64,000 bases of DNA, taken from the NCBI GenBank assembly GCA_001657315.1, contig LYSV01000004.1:37818-101817 (forward strand). Reading direction: 5' to 3'. The notes beneath the pieces were generated by a model that was not told where the DNA came from, made no database searches, and worked only from the letters and a program-made list of their open reading frames with translations. Origin of the DNA: Flammeovirgaceae bacterium BBD 1991-12. GTDB taxonomy: Bacteria; Bacteroidota; Bacteroidia; Cytophagales; Cyclobacteriaceae. Both the position numbers and the translations under genes were made by a program. Positions 15,701 through 23,615 of the stretch are shown here, one piece after another (position 1 is the stretch's first letter; each line of letters starts with the position of its first letter).

Positions 15701-17421
15701 GTTGCTCCCTGCTGTACAGTATGCGTCAGCTCATGCGCCAGTAAATGCTTGCCGGATGAGGTGTTCGGATCATACTTTCCTTCATTAAAGTAAATATCAT
15801 TTTTATGTGTAAAGGCCTGAGCATGAAGTGTTTTGTTCATTTCTTCCGCTTCGTTACCCGTATGGATCTTCACATCACCGAAATCGGCGCCGAAGCCGGA
15901 CTCCATCTGGCTACGTGTATCTTTGTCCATGGACGCACCTTTACCAGAGGTAGCATTAAGTTTATCCTGCAACGTACCGTTTGACGTCCCCGAGGTTTGC
16001 TCCTCTTTCTTTTGGATGATCTTCTCAGATCCTGTAAAAGGAGTGAAAAAGGCATGGAACTGACTGTGGGAACGGGTGCGTTCCTTCACCTCGCTGAAAT
16101 TACCACTGTTGCCATCAATGGAATCAATGGTGTCTCCGTTCACAGCTTTAATAATGCAGTGATGCTGATGTTCCGTGAAATAACCGATATCTCCCGGTTG
16201 GGGATCTTCCGTTGATTCCAATGTACCAAAGGCCGACACGCCTCTACCCATCTGCCAATAACCCAGGTCTATCCCTGCTTTTTTGATGGCATAGACGGAA
16301 AATATCCCGCACCAGTGAGGGAACTCCTTAGCCTCCTGGGTATAGCGTACATTTTCGATCACCTCATCTGACCATTCATCTTTGGCCGCCAGATGGAAGA
16401 TCTTCAGCAAATGATCGGCACCTACCCTTCGGCCGGAACCATCATCTTTCCGGGCCTCGATCTTACCCACCATCTTTTGGGCTTCCTTCACTATTCTCTC
16501 GCGGAGGCTACTTTCACTGGTACTACCACTGCTGAGCTGCACATCAGGCGTACGCTTGAACAGAATGGGGTAGTCGGTTTTCTCCATTTCCAACGCCCTG
16601 CGTTGCAGGTCAGGGTTTTCATCTTCAGGGGGTTCTGCCACACTATCGAAAACCGGTTTCTTTTGCACTTTAAGATCTTCCTGCTCTTCCTGTTCGTTTT
16701 CTTCCTCCTTTTCACAGGCCTCGCATTTGGGCTGTAGCAAGGGCACGTTTTGCACCACAGGAATTATCTCAGGTTTTACGGGTGACGCCTCTACTATATC
16801 GGAGGGCGTAGCCGGATCGTCGGTTTTAGGCTGAACGGATTCTTCAGTAGCCTCACTTTCAAAAATGGGCTTCTGCTGAATTTCAGGTTCTGCTTCCTGC
16901 TCTGTTTCCTCCTCCTCTCCCGGAGTGTCCGTTTCCTCCAGTCGCTGTACCACGTGATCCGCCATATCGTCCGCTTCCTGTTCGTACTTATCGTCCGGCT
17001 CTCCAATGGTTAGTCCACCTAAAGATTTGGCCTGTATAGTTTCATCCGTGTTTTCACTTTCAAAAATGGGCTTCTCCTGGATTTCAGGTCCCTGCTTCTC
17101 TCTATCTTCTGTTTTCTGTTTTTGAAGCTTTGGTTCTTCTTCTTTACATTTCTCACATTGGGTTTGCACCACCGGTGTATTATCACAGACTTGCCCCTGC
17201 AGGCCGGTATCATTGCTGCCATACTCTTCCGGTCCGGATCCAAGAGTATCTATACCCGTATCCACGGGTTCTTCGGTGGCATCGAAAAAGGGTTTGGTTT
17301 GTATGGCTGTTTTTGCCTCAGAAAAAAACGAATTCTCATCATCCTTACCAAAGAAAGACTGCTTAGCAGTCTGATCCTGTTGATGATTTTGAGATGTCGT
17401 TATAATTTCGGAGGTCTTCAT
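12730..17421 (-). CDS. giant DUF4157 protein with CHAP-like domain and unique C-terminus, candidate eCIS cargo, 1563 aa
   Basis: In order: N-terminal low-complexity region with FF motifs (QSFFGK, NSFFSEA, KPFFDA), CxxC knuckles (Cys89/92, Cys233/236), LTIGEPDDKYEQEAD (137-151), and KPIFES repeats; a CHAP/NlpC-like cysteine-peptidase domain at about 300-465 (HWCGIFSVYAIKKAGI with Cys371, His421, and an Asp/Asn patch near 435-438); the DUF4157 domain at about 495-572 with HELTH (563-567); three repeats with a G-[YF]-T-S core (610, 695, 782); hydrophobic segments at about 870-910 and 978-998; a coiled-coil/charged region at about 1090-1200; and a unique C-terminus. No signal peptide. It is probably a multi-activity cargo that could cleave peptidoglycan or peptide bonds; the C-terminal activity is unknown. 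Confidence 0.8.
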   Translation of the reverse strand: MKTSEIITTSQNHQQDQTAKQSFFGKDDENSFFSEAKTAIQTKPFFDATEEPVDTGIDTLGSGPEEYGSNDTGLQGQVCDNTPVVQTQCEKCKEEEPKLQKQKTEDREKQGPEIQEKPIFESENTDETIQAKSLGGLTIGEPDDKYEQEADDMADHVVQRLEETDTPGEEEETEQEAEPEIQQKPIFESEATEESVQPKTDDPATPSDIVEASPVKPEIIPVVQNVPLLQPKCEACEKEEENEQEEQEDLKVQKKPVFDSVAEPPEDENPDLQRRALEMEKTDYPILFKRTPDVQLSSGSTSESSLRERIVKEAQKMVGKIEARKDDGSGRRVGADHLLKIFHLAAKDEWSDEVIENVRYTQEAKEFPHWCGIFSVYAIKKAGIDLGYWQMGRGVSAFGTLESTEDPQPGDIGYFTEHQHHCIIKAVNGDTIDSIDGNSGNFSEVKERTRSHSQFHAFFTPFTGSEKIIQKKEEQTSGTSNGTLQDKLNATSGKGASMDKDTRSQMESGFGADFGDVKIHTGNEAEEMNKTLHAQAFTHKNDIYFNEGKYDPNTSSGKHLLAHELTHTVQQGATESKAQRTLIDKTPAIQKQDDHGASDAAEEILDALEGYTSRWDSEDILNEFQGKGKSQVEAILQAMKSKAGEYGSSASEVVEWLFYDMTEEDGRNLRDQFIRLKISDVNIIVARAVEDLLSGFTSESNSREIMGMLIQFSGAELDEVLRLIETEAGESTEDTADWLFDDLAVVHAENLRVHFLSNGGLHASQHYGAYFTAQKIYDLLSGYTSHADSSSILSNFDRTPSLVRSIVLYELDKKTGTDWGERGAADALMQDMDESDYVALAALEGMNLPEYDYEAGWLEGKWEGFLSAAEWVVVGVEYVVCGLVGIITGLLSVVVDIVILIVDLVKAVYNLLGSLVYLMSGGAAGSAEWLAVKEFFKGLGQLFSQPGTVIEAAWNEIVMEGTLIEGPFENCKEAEFWTRKFVNLVVNIILIFVGGYGAVKGGASAVKTIATVVRANGFRKGLVKLGAMVLEGTITTITGLGDDVIRVIRALKTPAETLGKVRQQLNIIKLAATDEGYWNFLRRQAGTVVQGEKDFWREYKESWQRTAATQEERALAVEQQMSGITDDIEAGRLPEDVDTQVDNLGRDTRTLDEDVTRLQEEVTGTRDPLDPQRTRAEEPEAPAARPERDAPEDREPVGPRTREDANTEQPVVEGRTNDGQHGISITENGNLRLCSYPCNFLREAYGRELADNPALRRRLDSLENSIQRELAGARNQERLQNFWEQGRQLQAELEAARLRYIQNLNTARTAFPGRGGALTQIESELAAVNRQDLFEVINDVARLQARDGKVVGFDDWIVSTARNRGDQVVDMASELLEARRLAAQYAQDGDIIIQIGQDALTSGRSFDIAVQRAGAAVRQVEIFNQGAIENAGDLMDGVVHGAEKIPNVDEIVTGRVPFPNETFESTVIIQWPNRQPIPVRDGPDIVYSYSGYYTVPSAQNPAYSGNLATDLVRRLNGHLRARVDPRINALTSINIVDNNGNLIWRLRNNPVGANWQIEFIVAE

Positions 17422-17442
17422 GACGTGTTGTTATATAGGCTG

Positions 17443-17961
17443 TCAGTCCTGAGTATGGATCAGGCTCTGCTTCATTTGACACCTTTTAACCGCAGACTGA
17501 TTTTCATTAAGCTCTTCGGGATGGAAGGAATAGAGCAAGGCCTTTCGAAACTGATCCAGCGCCGTATCAAACTTTCCCTGCATCTCCAGGATACATCCGA
17601 GTTCATTGAACGCTTTGGATTTGTTCACAGAGGGTTTGTTTGTTGCTGCTTTCAAGATTTCTTCAGCCTTTTCATATTCCTGAAGATTACACAAGAGAGA
17701 AGCATAGTTAAAGTAGGTATGCGGGTAGTTGGGATCCAATTTCAAAGCCATCTGATATTCCTCTTTGGCCTGCTCGTATTGACTAAAATGGTATGCGTAT
17801 ATCCAACCAAAATGATTATAGGTTGGAGCGAAGTCCGGGTATAGTGCTTTACTTTGCTCAAGTATAAGAGTGGCCTCTTTCAATAAGCCCTCCTGAAGTT
17901 TATGTTCAGCTGCATTCAGCAGATCATTGGCTTCAAACAGCTTTTCGGTTTGATCAGTCAT
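17443..17961 (-). CDS. soluble TPR protein
   Basis: A 172-aa protein made of about four TPR units (for example QYEQAKEEYQMALKLDPNYP and KFDTALDQFRKALLY) without signal peptide. It lies between two large DUF4157 genes with gaps of 13 and 21 bp. TPR proteins commonly bind peptide segments of partners, so a chaperone or loading adaptor for one of the flanking giant proteins is plausible. This is inferred from context only. Confidence 0.7.
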   Translation of the reverse strand: MTDQTEKLFEANDLLNAAEHKLQEGLLKEATLILEQSKALYPDFAPTYNHFGWIYAYHFSQYEQAKEEYQMALKLDPNYPHTYFNYASLLCNLQEYEKAEEILKAATNKPSVNKSKAFNELGCILEMQGKFDTALDQFRKALLYSFHPEELNENQSAVKRCQMKQSLIHTQD

Positions 17962-17974
17962 CTTTTTGTCCTTT

Positions 17975-20900
17975 TTATTGTGGTATTCCTAAATCACTTA
18001 TTATGGTATTTCTCTCCGAATTGTTCGTAAACTTTCGTTCCACCAGGTCACGCCACGCACGACTTGTTTTGATATAGTCTTTTTCATCGGACCCAAGCAC
18101 ACCTGCCACGGGGGCAGGGGCCACAGCTCCTGTAAATTGCCTGACCTGATTCCGAAGATCACTGAAATTGCTTCCTCCATAGTTTTCAATAATGGCCCTC
18201 AGCAATTCCAGCCGTTGAGACACGATCAGATTGATCCCATCCGGGATTAAATAGTTATCTACCTGCGCTCGGAAACCATTCCTGTTTTCATCATATGCCG
18301 GTTTTACGAACGGATAAGTAGTACTGCCGTATAAATGGTTGAAAATAGTTCTTGCCCGAGGTGATTTAGGCCCCGGAGGAGGTAATGAAGGGTCGAACTT
18401 CGCTTCATGACAGGTACCCGTTGCCCCCACGCAATCGGGATTATCAGGTGGTCCGTATCGACCATCCATCCAGTATGCTCTGAATTCCGTCTTGTAACGT
18501 TCTATTTCAGTGCCGGAATCGGGTCTTTCATCCATTGAATGAGTAGCCTCATGTATCAGAAGAGTGATCAGGCTGTCATCGGATCGTTTGCTGTTCGCAG
18601 GTACATCGGTTGTTCTGTTGAGAATTACTACCCTATTGCCGAAATGGGGAAAATTTCCAGTGTGAAAGGCAGCCGCGCCGGCAACGGAGGCCATACTGTT
18701 GGGGTAGCTGGACCTGAAGAAACGGACAGGCTTATAAGAGGTACTTACAAAATAACCAACCCTGGCCGGGTTTGGGGCACCCTCTACTTTATTAAGATAA
18801 TCCTGCGAGTCATGCCGGATAGTCATGGGCAGCAGGGTGATCCCTCCCTCAGATTCCGGGGCATTTACTGCATCAGCCACCTTAGCGGCTACTCCACCGC
18901 GCGCACTCATTTTACCCAACAACCCTGAACTTGAATTATCATGTATATACTTGTCATCTTCTTTGGCCGCGGTCATTGCCTGAGCCCGGGTGTAGACATT
19001 TTCAGGCAGTACGTTAAAGCCAACGGTTTTGGTGCCGATCACTGCCCCACCGGCATCCAGAATATCTATTTCCATTGTAAGTGGATCACCACCCGCAGGA
19101 ATGGATCCCGGAGCAGCAATGTTAAGTGCGATGGGAGGTGAGGATCGTACAGCAGACGGAAACGACTGAGGTGTAGGATTTGAGGCCAATACGGCACTGC
19201 CCCGTTTTACGCGGGCGTTGACCGATAGTGTTAATCCTGGATTTACACTTGAGGACGGTAACCATGCTGATGCCTCAAAATTCTGGGTACCGTGCTGGTA
19301 ACGGACCGTGTCGCCAGAATTATACCAGTCATCGTTGCTCCCGGTATTATATGTAAATTCGGCCGTCCATGTAGCTAAAAAATTGGCTTGTCTGTTATCA
19401 TTAAGGGTAAAGGTAAAATCGCTCACGGGAGTGGTAGGCGCTACACCGGAAGGCAGGTTTTTCAAATCTAAATGAGCATTCATCGTGACAGTACCGGTAT
19501 TGGAAATATCCGGACCAAAGCTGACCCCGGTATCCGATGACAATGGCCATGACGATTCCGGAGAAATATTATTTCCGGATACTCTGGAAGACGGCGTAAC
19601 TGTAAATTGCGTATTAAAGCTTAAACCGGGATTGGCCCTGTCACTCTTAGGGGTAAGGGTTACGTTTTCGGTAAGGTTATTACCTAAAACCGGCGATGTT
19701 GGTCCGTCAATAGATATGTGATCAAGAAATCCCTGAACAGCCCCGGTTCCCGGTGCCGGGCCCGGTGGTGGCGCCGGAGGTGCGGGCGGAGCCGGAGCCG
19801 GAGGTGCCGTACGTAAAATCTGTCTGATCTCTGTCCTCTTTGTATTATCTGTGAGGTACTCATTGATCATACGTTGCCATTCATTTGAAGCATCTATGGC
19901 CTGCCGGTCGGAAGCGTCCAACAGATCCGAAGCTGTCTGAACAGAAGTTTTGAAACTTGCATAATCAGCATTTGATACGGGCGGTGAAAAAGCTAGGAAC
20001 GCATCCCTTAAATCCTGCAGCCTGGGTGAGTTCAGCATATTAATACTGTCAGGTCCCATGTATGTATCTATGCGTTCCTTTATACCGAATGCATTGCTGT
20101 CATAGGCAGCTTTTACAGTAGGGTTTTCGTTATATATCCTTTCAAATATCGCCCGTGATCGTGGTGTTCTTGGTCCTTTGCTGTCCAACGCAGGGTCAAA
20201 GTGACTGGACATGGTATTGAAAGGATCCACTTCCCACCATCCGTTGAATTGTGACCGGTAGATTTCAAAAGTAGCGGAGCTTCCATGAGCGGGTGCACGG
20301 AATGTGGCTACCTGTGTGACGGCCTGAACAATCCGCTCCCTGATCTGATCATTAGGTAAAAGATCATCCATGATGGGGGTATCCCTGACATGAACGGCAA
20401 TATTGGAACCGCTGTTGTGAACATGGAAGCGAACGGATGAAGGCAGGTCAAACGAATTGGCATAGTTAGTGGTACCTGCAAAGAATTTCATTGCCGTAGC
20501 CATAACATTAGTGTCATGACGAGGTGTTAACGGCTCCAGGGTAATACTTTGATCCGTAAGGAACTGAGGGATGTTCTTTTCATGCATTTCGCTGGATGTG
20601 CCAAGCTCGATCAATGCATTTTCTATGGCTGTTTGAGATCCAATGGCATTTTCTATGGCCTCCTGCTCAAAGAAAAAACCATGTTTGTATTGTATTTCCA
20701 CACTCCGGTTTTTAGCCCGGTCCTCCGGTGTGCCATTGGATGTTATAAACTGACCCAAACCAGCCATCCCCCTTAATGATACCCTGCTTTGCGCTGAAGG
20801 ACTTAGAGCAGATTCGACCTTCTCCGCCCGGCGATGCCTGATATTTGTATTGCCTTCCTCACTCCCGCTACAATCGCTGTAACCTGATATTATAAAACGT

Positions 20901-21988
20901 AAAGACCGATCAGTATCAAACAGGCTCATAATGATCAGAAAATTGGCTTCTGACTGTGTCGAGGCCTTAACCGTTGATCGGTTATTCCCAAAGTCAGCGA
21001 TCAGCACTTTGTCGGCCGCAGGGAACGTAGTATCAATACCCAATATACCAGCGCTTGTACGTGACCTTGAAATTTCACCATGGTCATAGTTAGGACAGCT
21101 GCCTGCTGCACCTTCTTCTCCTTCAGCGTCTGTATCAAGGGGATCTTTCTGTATCATGCCACTCTGCTGTACCACATGCGTCAGCTCATGTGCCAGCAAA
21201 TGCTGTCCTTTCGACGAATGGGTGTCATATTTGCCTTCGTTAAAATAAATATCCGAGCCATGGGTAAAAGCCTGGGCATTCAGTCCTCTGTTCATCTGCA
21301 CTGCATCATTTCCTGTATGGAGGCGTACACCACTAAAATCCGTCCCAAAAGCTGATTCCATTCCTGTACGGGTATTTTTAGGTAAAGGTGAGCCTCCTCC
21401 TTTCGTGGAGCTGAGCTCGCTTTGCAATCCTCCGGCAAATGTGCCTCCTCCTTCCTGAGATTTGGTCATGACCTCTGGTTCTTCTTCCAATTGTTCCTCC
21501 TCCTTCTTTTGCAGGTTCTCCTCTTCCTGCTCACAGGCTTCACACTTTGTTTGTACAGGATTTTCCTCACTTTCAAAGATGGGCTTGCGTTGAATGTGAC
21601 TTATACCATCAGCCAACAGTTCTTCTTTAGGCTGAACTTTTTCCTCCTCCATACACTCTGCACATTTTCGCTGAACCATGCCGTCATTAGCCTGTGTGAC
21701 GTGGGTGTTTGTATTTAACCGCTGCACCACCTTGTCGGCCACGGCGTCAGCTTCTACTTCATATTTGTCACCCGGCTGGCCTATGGTAAGGTCGTTTTTA
21801 GCAGGTTTTGTCTGAATGGAGGAGAAAAAACCGGTTGGTGCTGAGGTGCCCCCTCCATCAAAAAAAGACCCGTTGGTTCCCTCTTTCGCAGCTTCTGTTT
21901 CAGTTTCTTTAGCGAAAAAAGGACCTTCCTGACCCGTTTGGGTCTGATGATTCTGAGAGGCGGTCCGATGGAAAAAGGAATATTGCAT
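17975..21988 (-). CDS. DUF4157-OmpA-metalloprotease protein with duplicated C-terminal module, candidate eCIS cargo, 1337 aa
   Basis: In order: N-terminal FF motifs (GPFFAK, GSFFDG, TGFFSS), LTIGQPGDKYEVEAD (67-81), CxxC knuckles (Cys109/112 and Cys149/152), DUF4157 at about 198-277 with HELTH (267-271), an OmpA-like domain at about 325-437 (FIISGYSDCSGS, NRSVEIQY), a first helical module at about 575-727, a Pro/Ala-rich linker (728-748), beta-rich Ig-like segments (about 755-990), a metallopeptidase-like core with IHEATH (1145-1150) and Glu residues near 1161-1168, and a second helical module (about 1198-1337) clearly related to the first. No signal peptide. Probably a cargo or needle-associated protein with a zinc protease activity. 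Confidence 0.8.
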   Translation of the reverse strand: MQYSFFHRTASQNHQTQTGQEGPFFAKETETEAAKEGTNGSFFDGGGTSAPTGFFSSIQTKPAKNDLTIGQPGDKYEVEADAVADKVVQRLNTNTHVTQANDGMVQRKCAECMEEEKVQPKEELLADGISHIQRKPIFESEENPVQTKCEACEQEEENLQKKEEEQLEEEPEVMTKSQEGGGTFAGGLQSELSSTKGGGSPLPKNTRTGMESAFGTDFSGVRLHTGNDAVQMNRGLNAQAFTHGSDIYFNEGKYDTHSSKGQHLLAHELTHVVQQSGMIQKDPLDTDAEGEEGAAGSCPNYDHGEISRSRTSAGILGIDTTFPAADKVLIADFGNNRSTVKASTQSEANFLIIMSLFDTDRSLRFIISGYSDCSGSEEGNTNIRHRRAEKVESALSPSAQSRVSLRGMAGLGQFITSNGTPEDRAKNRSVEIQYKHGFFFEQEAIENAIGSQTAIENALIELGTSSEMHEKNIPQFLTDQSITLEPLTPRHDTNVMATAMKFFAGTTNYANSFDLPSSVRFHVHNSGSNIAVHVRDTPIMDDLLPNDQIRERIVQAVTQVATFRAPAHGSSATFEIYRSQFNGWWEVDPFNTMSSHFDPALDSKGPRTPRSRAIFERIYNENPTVKAAYDSNAFGIKERIDTYMGPDSINMLNSPRLQDLRDAFLAFSPPVSNADYASFKTSVQTASDLLDASDRQAIDASNEWQRMINEYLTDNTKRTEIRQILRTAPPAPAPPAPPAPPPGPAPGTGAVQGFLDHISIDGPTSPVLGNNLTENVTLTPKSDRANPGLSFNTQFTVTPSSRVSGNNISPESSWPLSSDTGVSFGPDISNTGTVTMNAHLDLKNLPSGVAPTTPVSDFTFTLNDNRQANFLATWTAEFTYNTGSNDDWYNSGDTVRYQHGTQNFEASAWLPSSSVNPGLTLSVNARVKRGSAVLASNPTPQSFPSAVRSSPPIALNIAAPGSIPAGGDPLTMEIDILDAGGAVIGTKTVGFNVLPENVYTRAQAMTAAKEDDKYIHDNSSSGLLGKMSARGGVAAKVADAVNAPESEGGITLLPMTIRHDSQDYLNKVEGAPNPARVGYFVSTSYKPVRFFRSSYPNSMASVAGAAAFHTGNFPHFGNRVVILNRTTDVPANSKRSDDSLITLLIHEATHSMDERPDSGTEIERYKTEFRAYWMDGRYGPPDNPDCVGATGTCHEAKFDPSLPPPGPKSPRARTIFNHLYGSTTYPFVKPAYDENRNGFRAQVDNYLIPDGINLIVSQRLELLRAIIENYGGSNFSDLRNQVRQFTGAVAPAPVAGVLGSDEKDYIKTSRAWRDLVERKFTNNSERNTIISDLGIPQ

Positions 21989-21998
21989 TAAATCTTTT

Positions 21999-23609
21999 TT
22001 ACCTCCATTCCACGTATAACAATTCCTTCATCCACGGAAGTCTGATCATGCTTAGCCCCCATGGAAGCCTGTCCAGCAGAATGTCGAGGGTATTCTGCTC
22101 TACCTGTAAAAGCCAGCCCGTCTCTTTTGCCGAAAGTTTTCCGGGCCGCTTCAGGAATCCGTCCTGCAGGGATTGGAACGAAACTTCGCCCAGCGCTCCC
22201 CACTGCTGAATAACTACTTCCAAAAGGTACTCTGCTTCTTCCAGCGAAGATCGGGACAAACCCACATCCTTAGGCAAGGGTGTTCCCAGAGGTATGTCAC
22301 ACAACACCCTGGTGAAAAGTAACTCATACTCCGGAGGTTCAGTATTACCTGTGGCCAGAAAATGGATGAGGTGAGCTGCCTGAGCGCAGGCGATGTCATC
22401 TTTGAATACCCCGTCTTTTGTAAGATCACACCGCTCAAAAAGGCGGCTCAGGAAAGGATGCAGCAGTACCACTCCGGCATTGTTCACATACCATTCCTGT
22501 TCTTTCACCTCATCACTGGTAGGGCCGCTTTGCGGCTGCAGATACAGTATGTCTTCTTTCTCCTGACCTCCCGATACTGCCGGATCGTTATCACCAGAGG
22601 TTTCCTCCGTAGGTGGATTCTCAGGAACTTTCAGAGAATCGTCCCTTATCTCAAGAACTGGTTTTTCAGCATTGGCTGTACCGTTGTGGCCGGCGTCCTC
22701 CGCCAACTCCTTTATCACATCCAGCAAAAGTGCCTGGGTAGCAGAACCATCTATACGCTGGATGAAGGGGGTCAGCAATTCAGGCTTTTCTATCTGACTA
22801 TTTTGTAATAACCACTGAACCAGAAAGCTCCGGAGCAGCTCATCGGCTGGCAGGAGTCTGTTTTCTATGACGACAATGGAAAGCACATGGCGCCAGAAAA
22901 AATCCCTGAATTCTCCGGCTACAGCAGCCTTAAGTGAAAAGAGCGGCTTGTCGGTAGAATTCATCTCCTCATCCGATATTTTCTTCTCAGACAGCATCTG
23001 GAAGCAACGGAACAATTCTTTCCGGACCGTTGAGAGCTCCGTTTGTCTGTGTCCGGTGTAGATCTCAGTCAGTGCTACCAAAAAGCTATCCGGGTGCTGC
23101 CATACAAGCCGTGTCAGAGTACCTGGGTAGGCCTTTAACAAACGGGTCAACTGGCTCAGTGCGCTGGTCTGCATCACCAAGCCCTCCAGTACCCTGGTCT
23201 GCCACTCGGACTCCGACTGTATGTTTTGCCATGGAAGATGACCGTGTTGCAGAAAGTGAAGCCACCGGTCACACATATCTTCAGATAATGTAAGTTTTTC
23301 AACGTTCGTTTTGCCGGCCAGAGTGTATGTGTTGATCCTGATCTCTTCTTCCAGCCGGTGGAGAAGGCGAAACAGTACCTCCTGAGAGGCGAGCTTTTCC
23401 AATGGTATATTTCCAAGGTCGATCACAATGGAATCTATCCGGACTACTTCCTCCGGACCGACCAACCTGTCAAAAAGCCTGGCCAGTTCAGGTTGGATCG
23501 TTTCATGAAAATAGCGGCTTATTCTCTTATGAACTTCAAAACCATCGGCATTTTTAGGGAGGGTCAGGTCAAAGATCTGTTTGGTGATATGGTGCTTTTG
23601 TACACTCAT
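21999..23609 (-). CDS. contractile injection system tape-measure protein (CIS_TMP family)
   Basis: The 536-aa protein starts MSVQKHHITKQIFDL and continues with the RLVGPEEVVRIDSIVIDLG segment typical of the Bacteroidota family annotated as contractile injection system tape-measure protein (Afp14-like position). It is mostly helical and has repeated LLHPFL-type segments (WYVNNAGVVLLHPFLSRLF). It follows the giant second baseplate gene by 6 bp and precedes the first DUF4157 gene by 10 bp. It would set tube length inside the sheath; its modest length suggests a short particle if the usual length rule holds. Confidence 0.8.
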   Translation of the reverse strand: MSVQKHHITKQIFDLTLPKNADGFEVHKRISRYFHETIQPELARLFDRLVGPEEVVRIDSIVIDLGNIPLEKLASQEVLFRLLHRLEEEIRINTYTLAGKTNVEKLTLSEDMCDRWLHFLQHGHLPWQNIQSESEWQTRVLEGLVMQTSALSQLTRLLKAYPGTLTRLVWQHPDSFLVALTEIYTGHRQTELSTVRKELFRCFQMLSEKKISDEEMNSTDKPLFSLKAAVAGEFRDFFWRHVLSIVVIENRLLPADELLRSFLVQWLLQNSQIEKPELLTPFIQRIDGSATQALLLDVIKELAEDAGHNGTANAEKPVLEIRDDSLKVPENPPTEETSGDNDPAVSGGQEKEDILYLQPQSGPTSDEVKEQEWYVNNAGVVLLHPFLSRLFERCDLTKDGVFKDDIACAQAAHLIHFLATGNTEPPEYELLFTRVLCDIPLGTPLPKDVGLSRSSLEEAEYLLEVVIQQWGALGEVSFQSLQDGFLKRPGKLSAKETGWLLQVEQNTLDILLDRLPWGLSMIRLPWMKELLYVEWR

Positions 23610-23615
23610 ACACCA

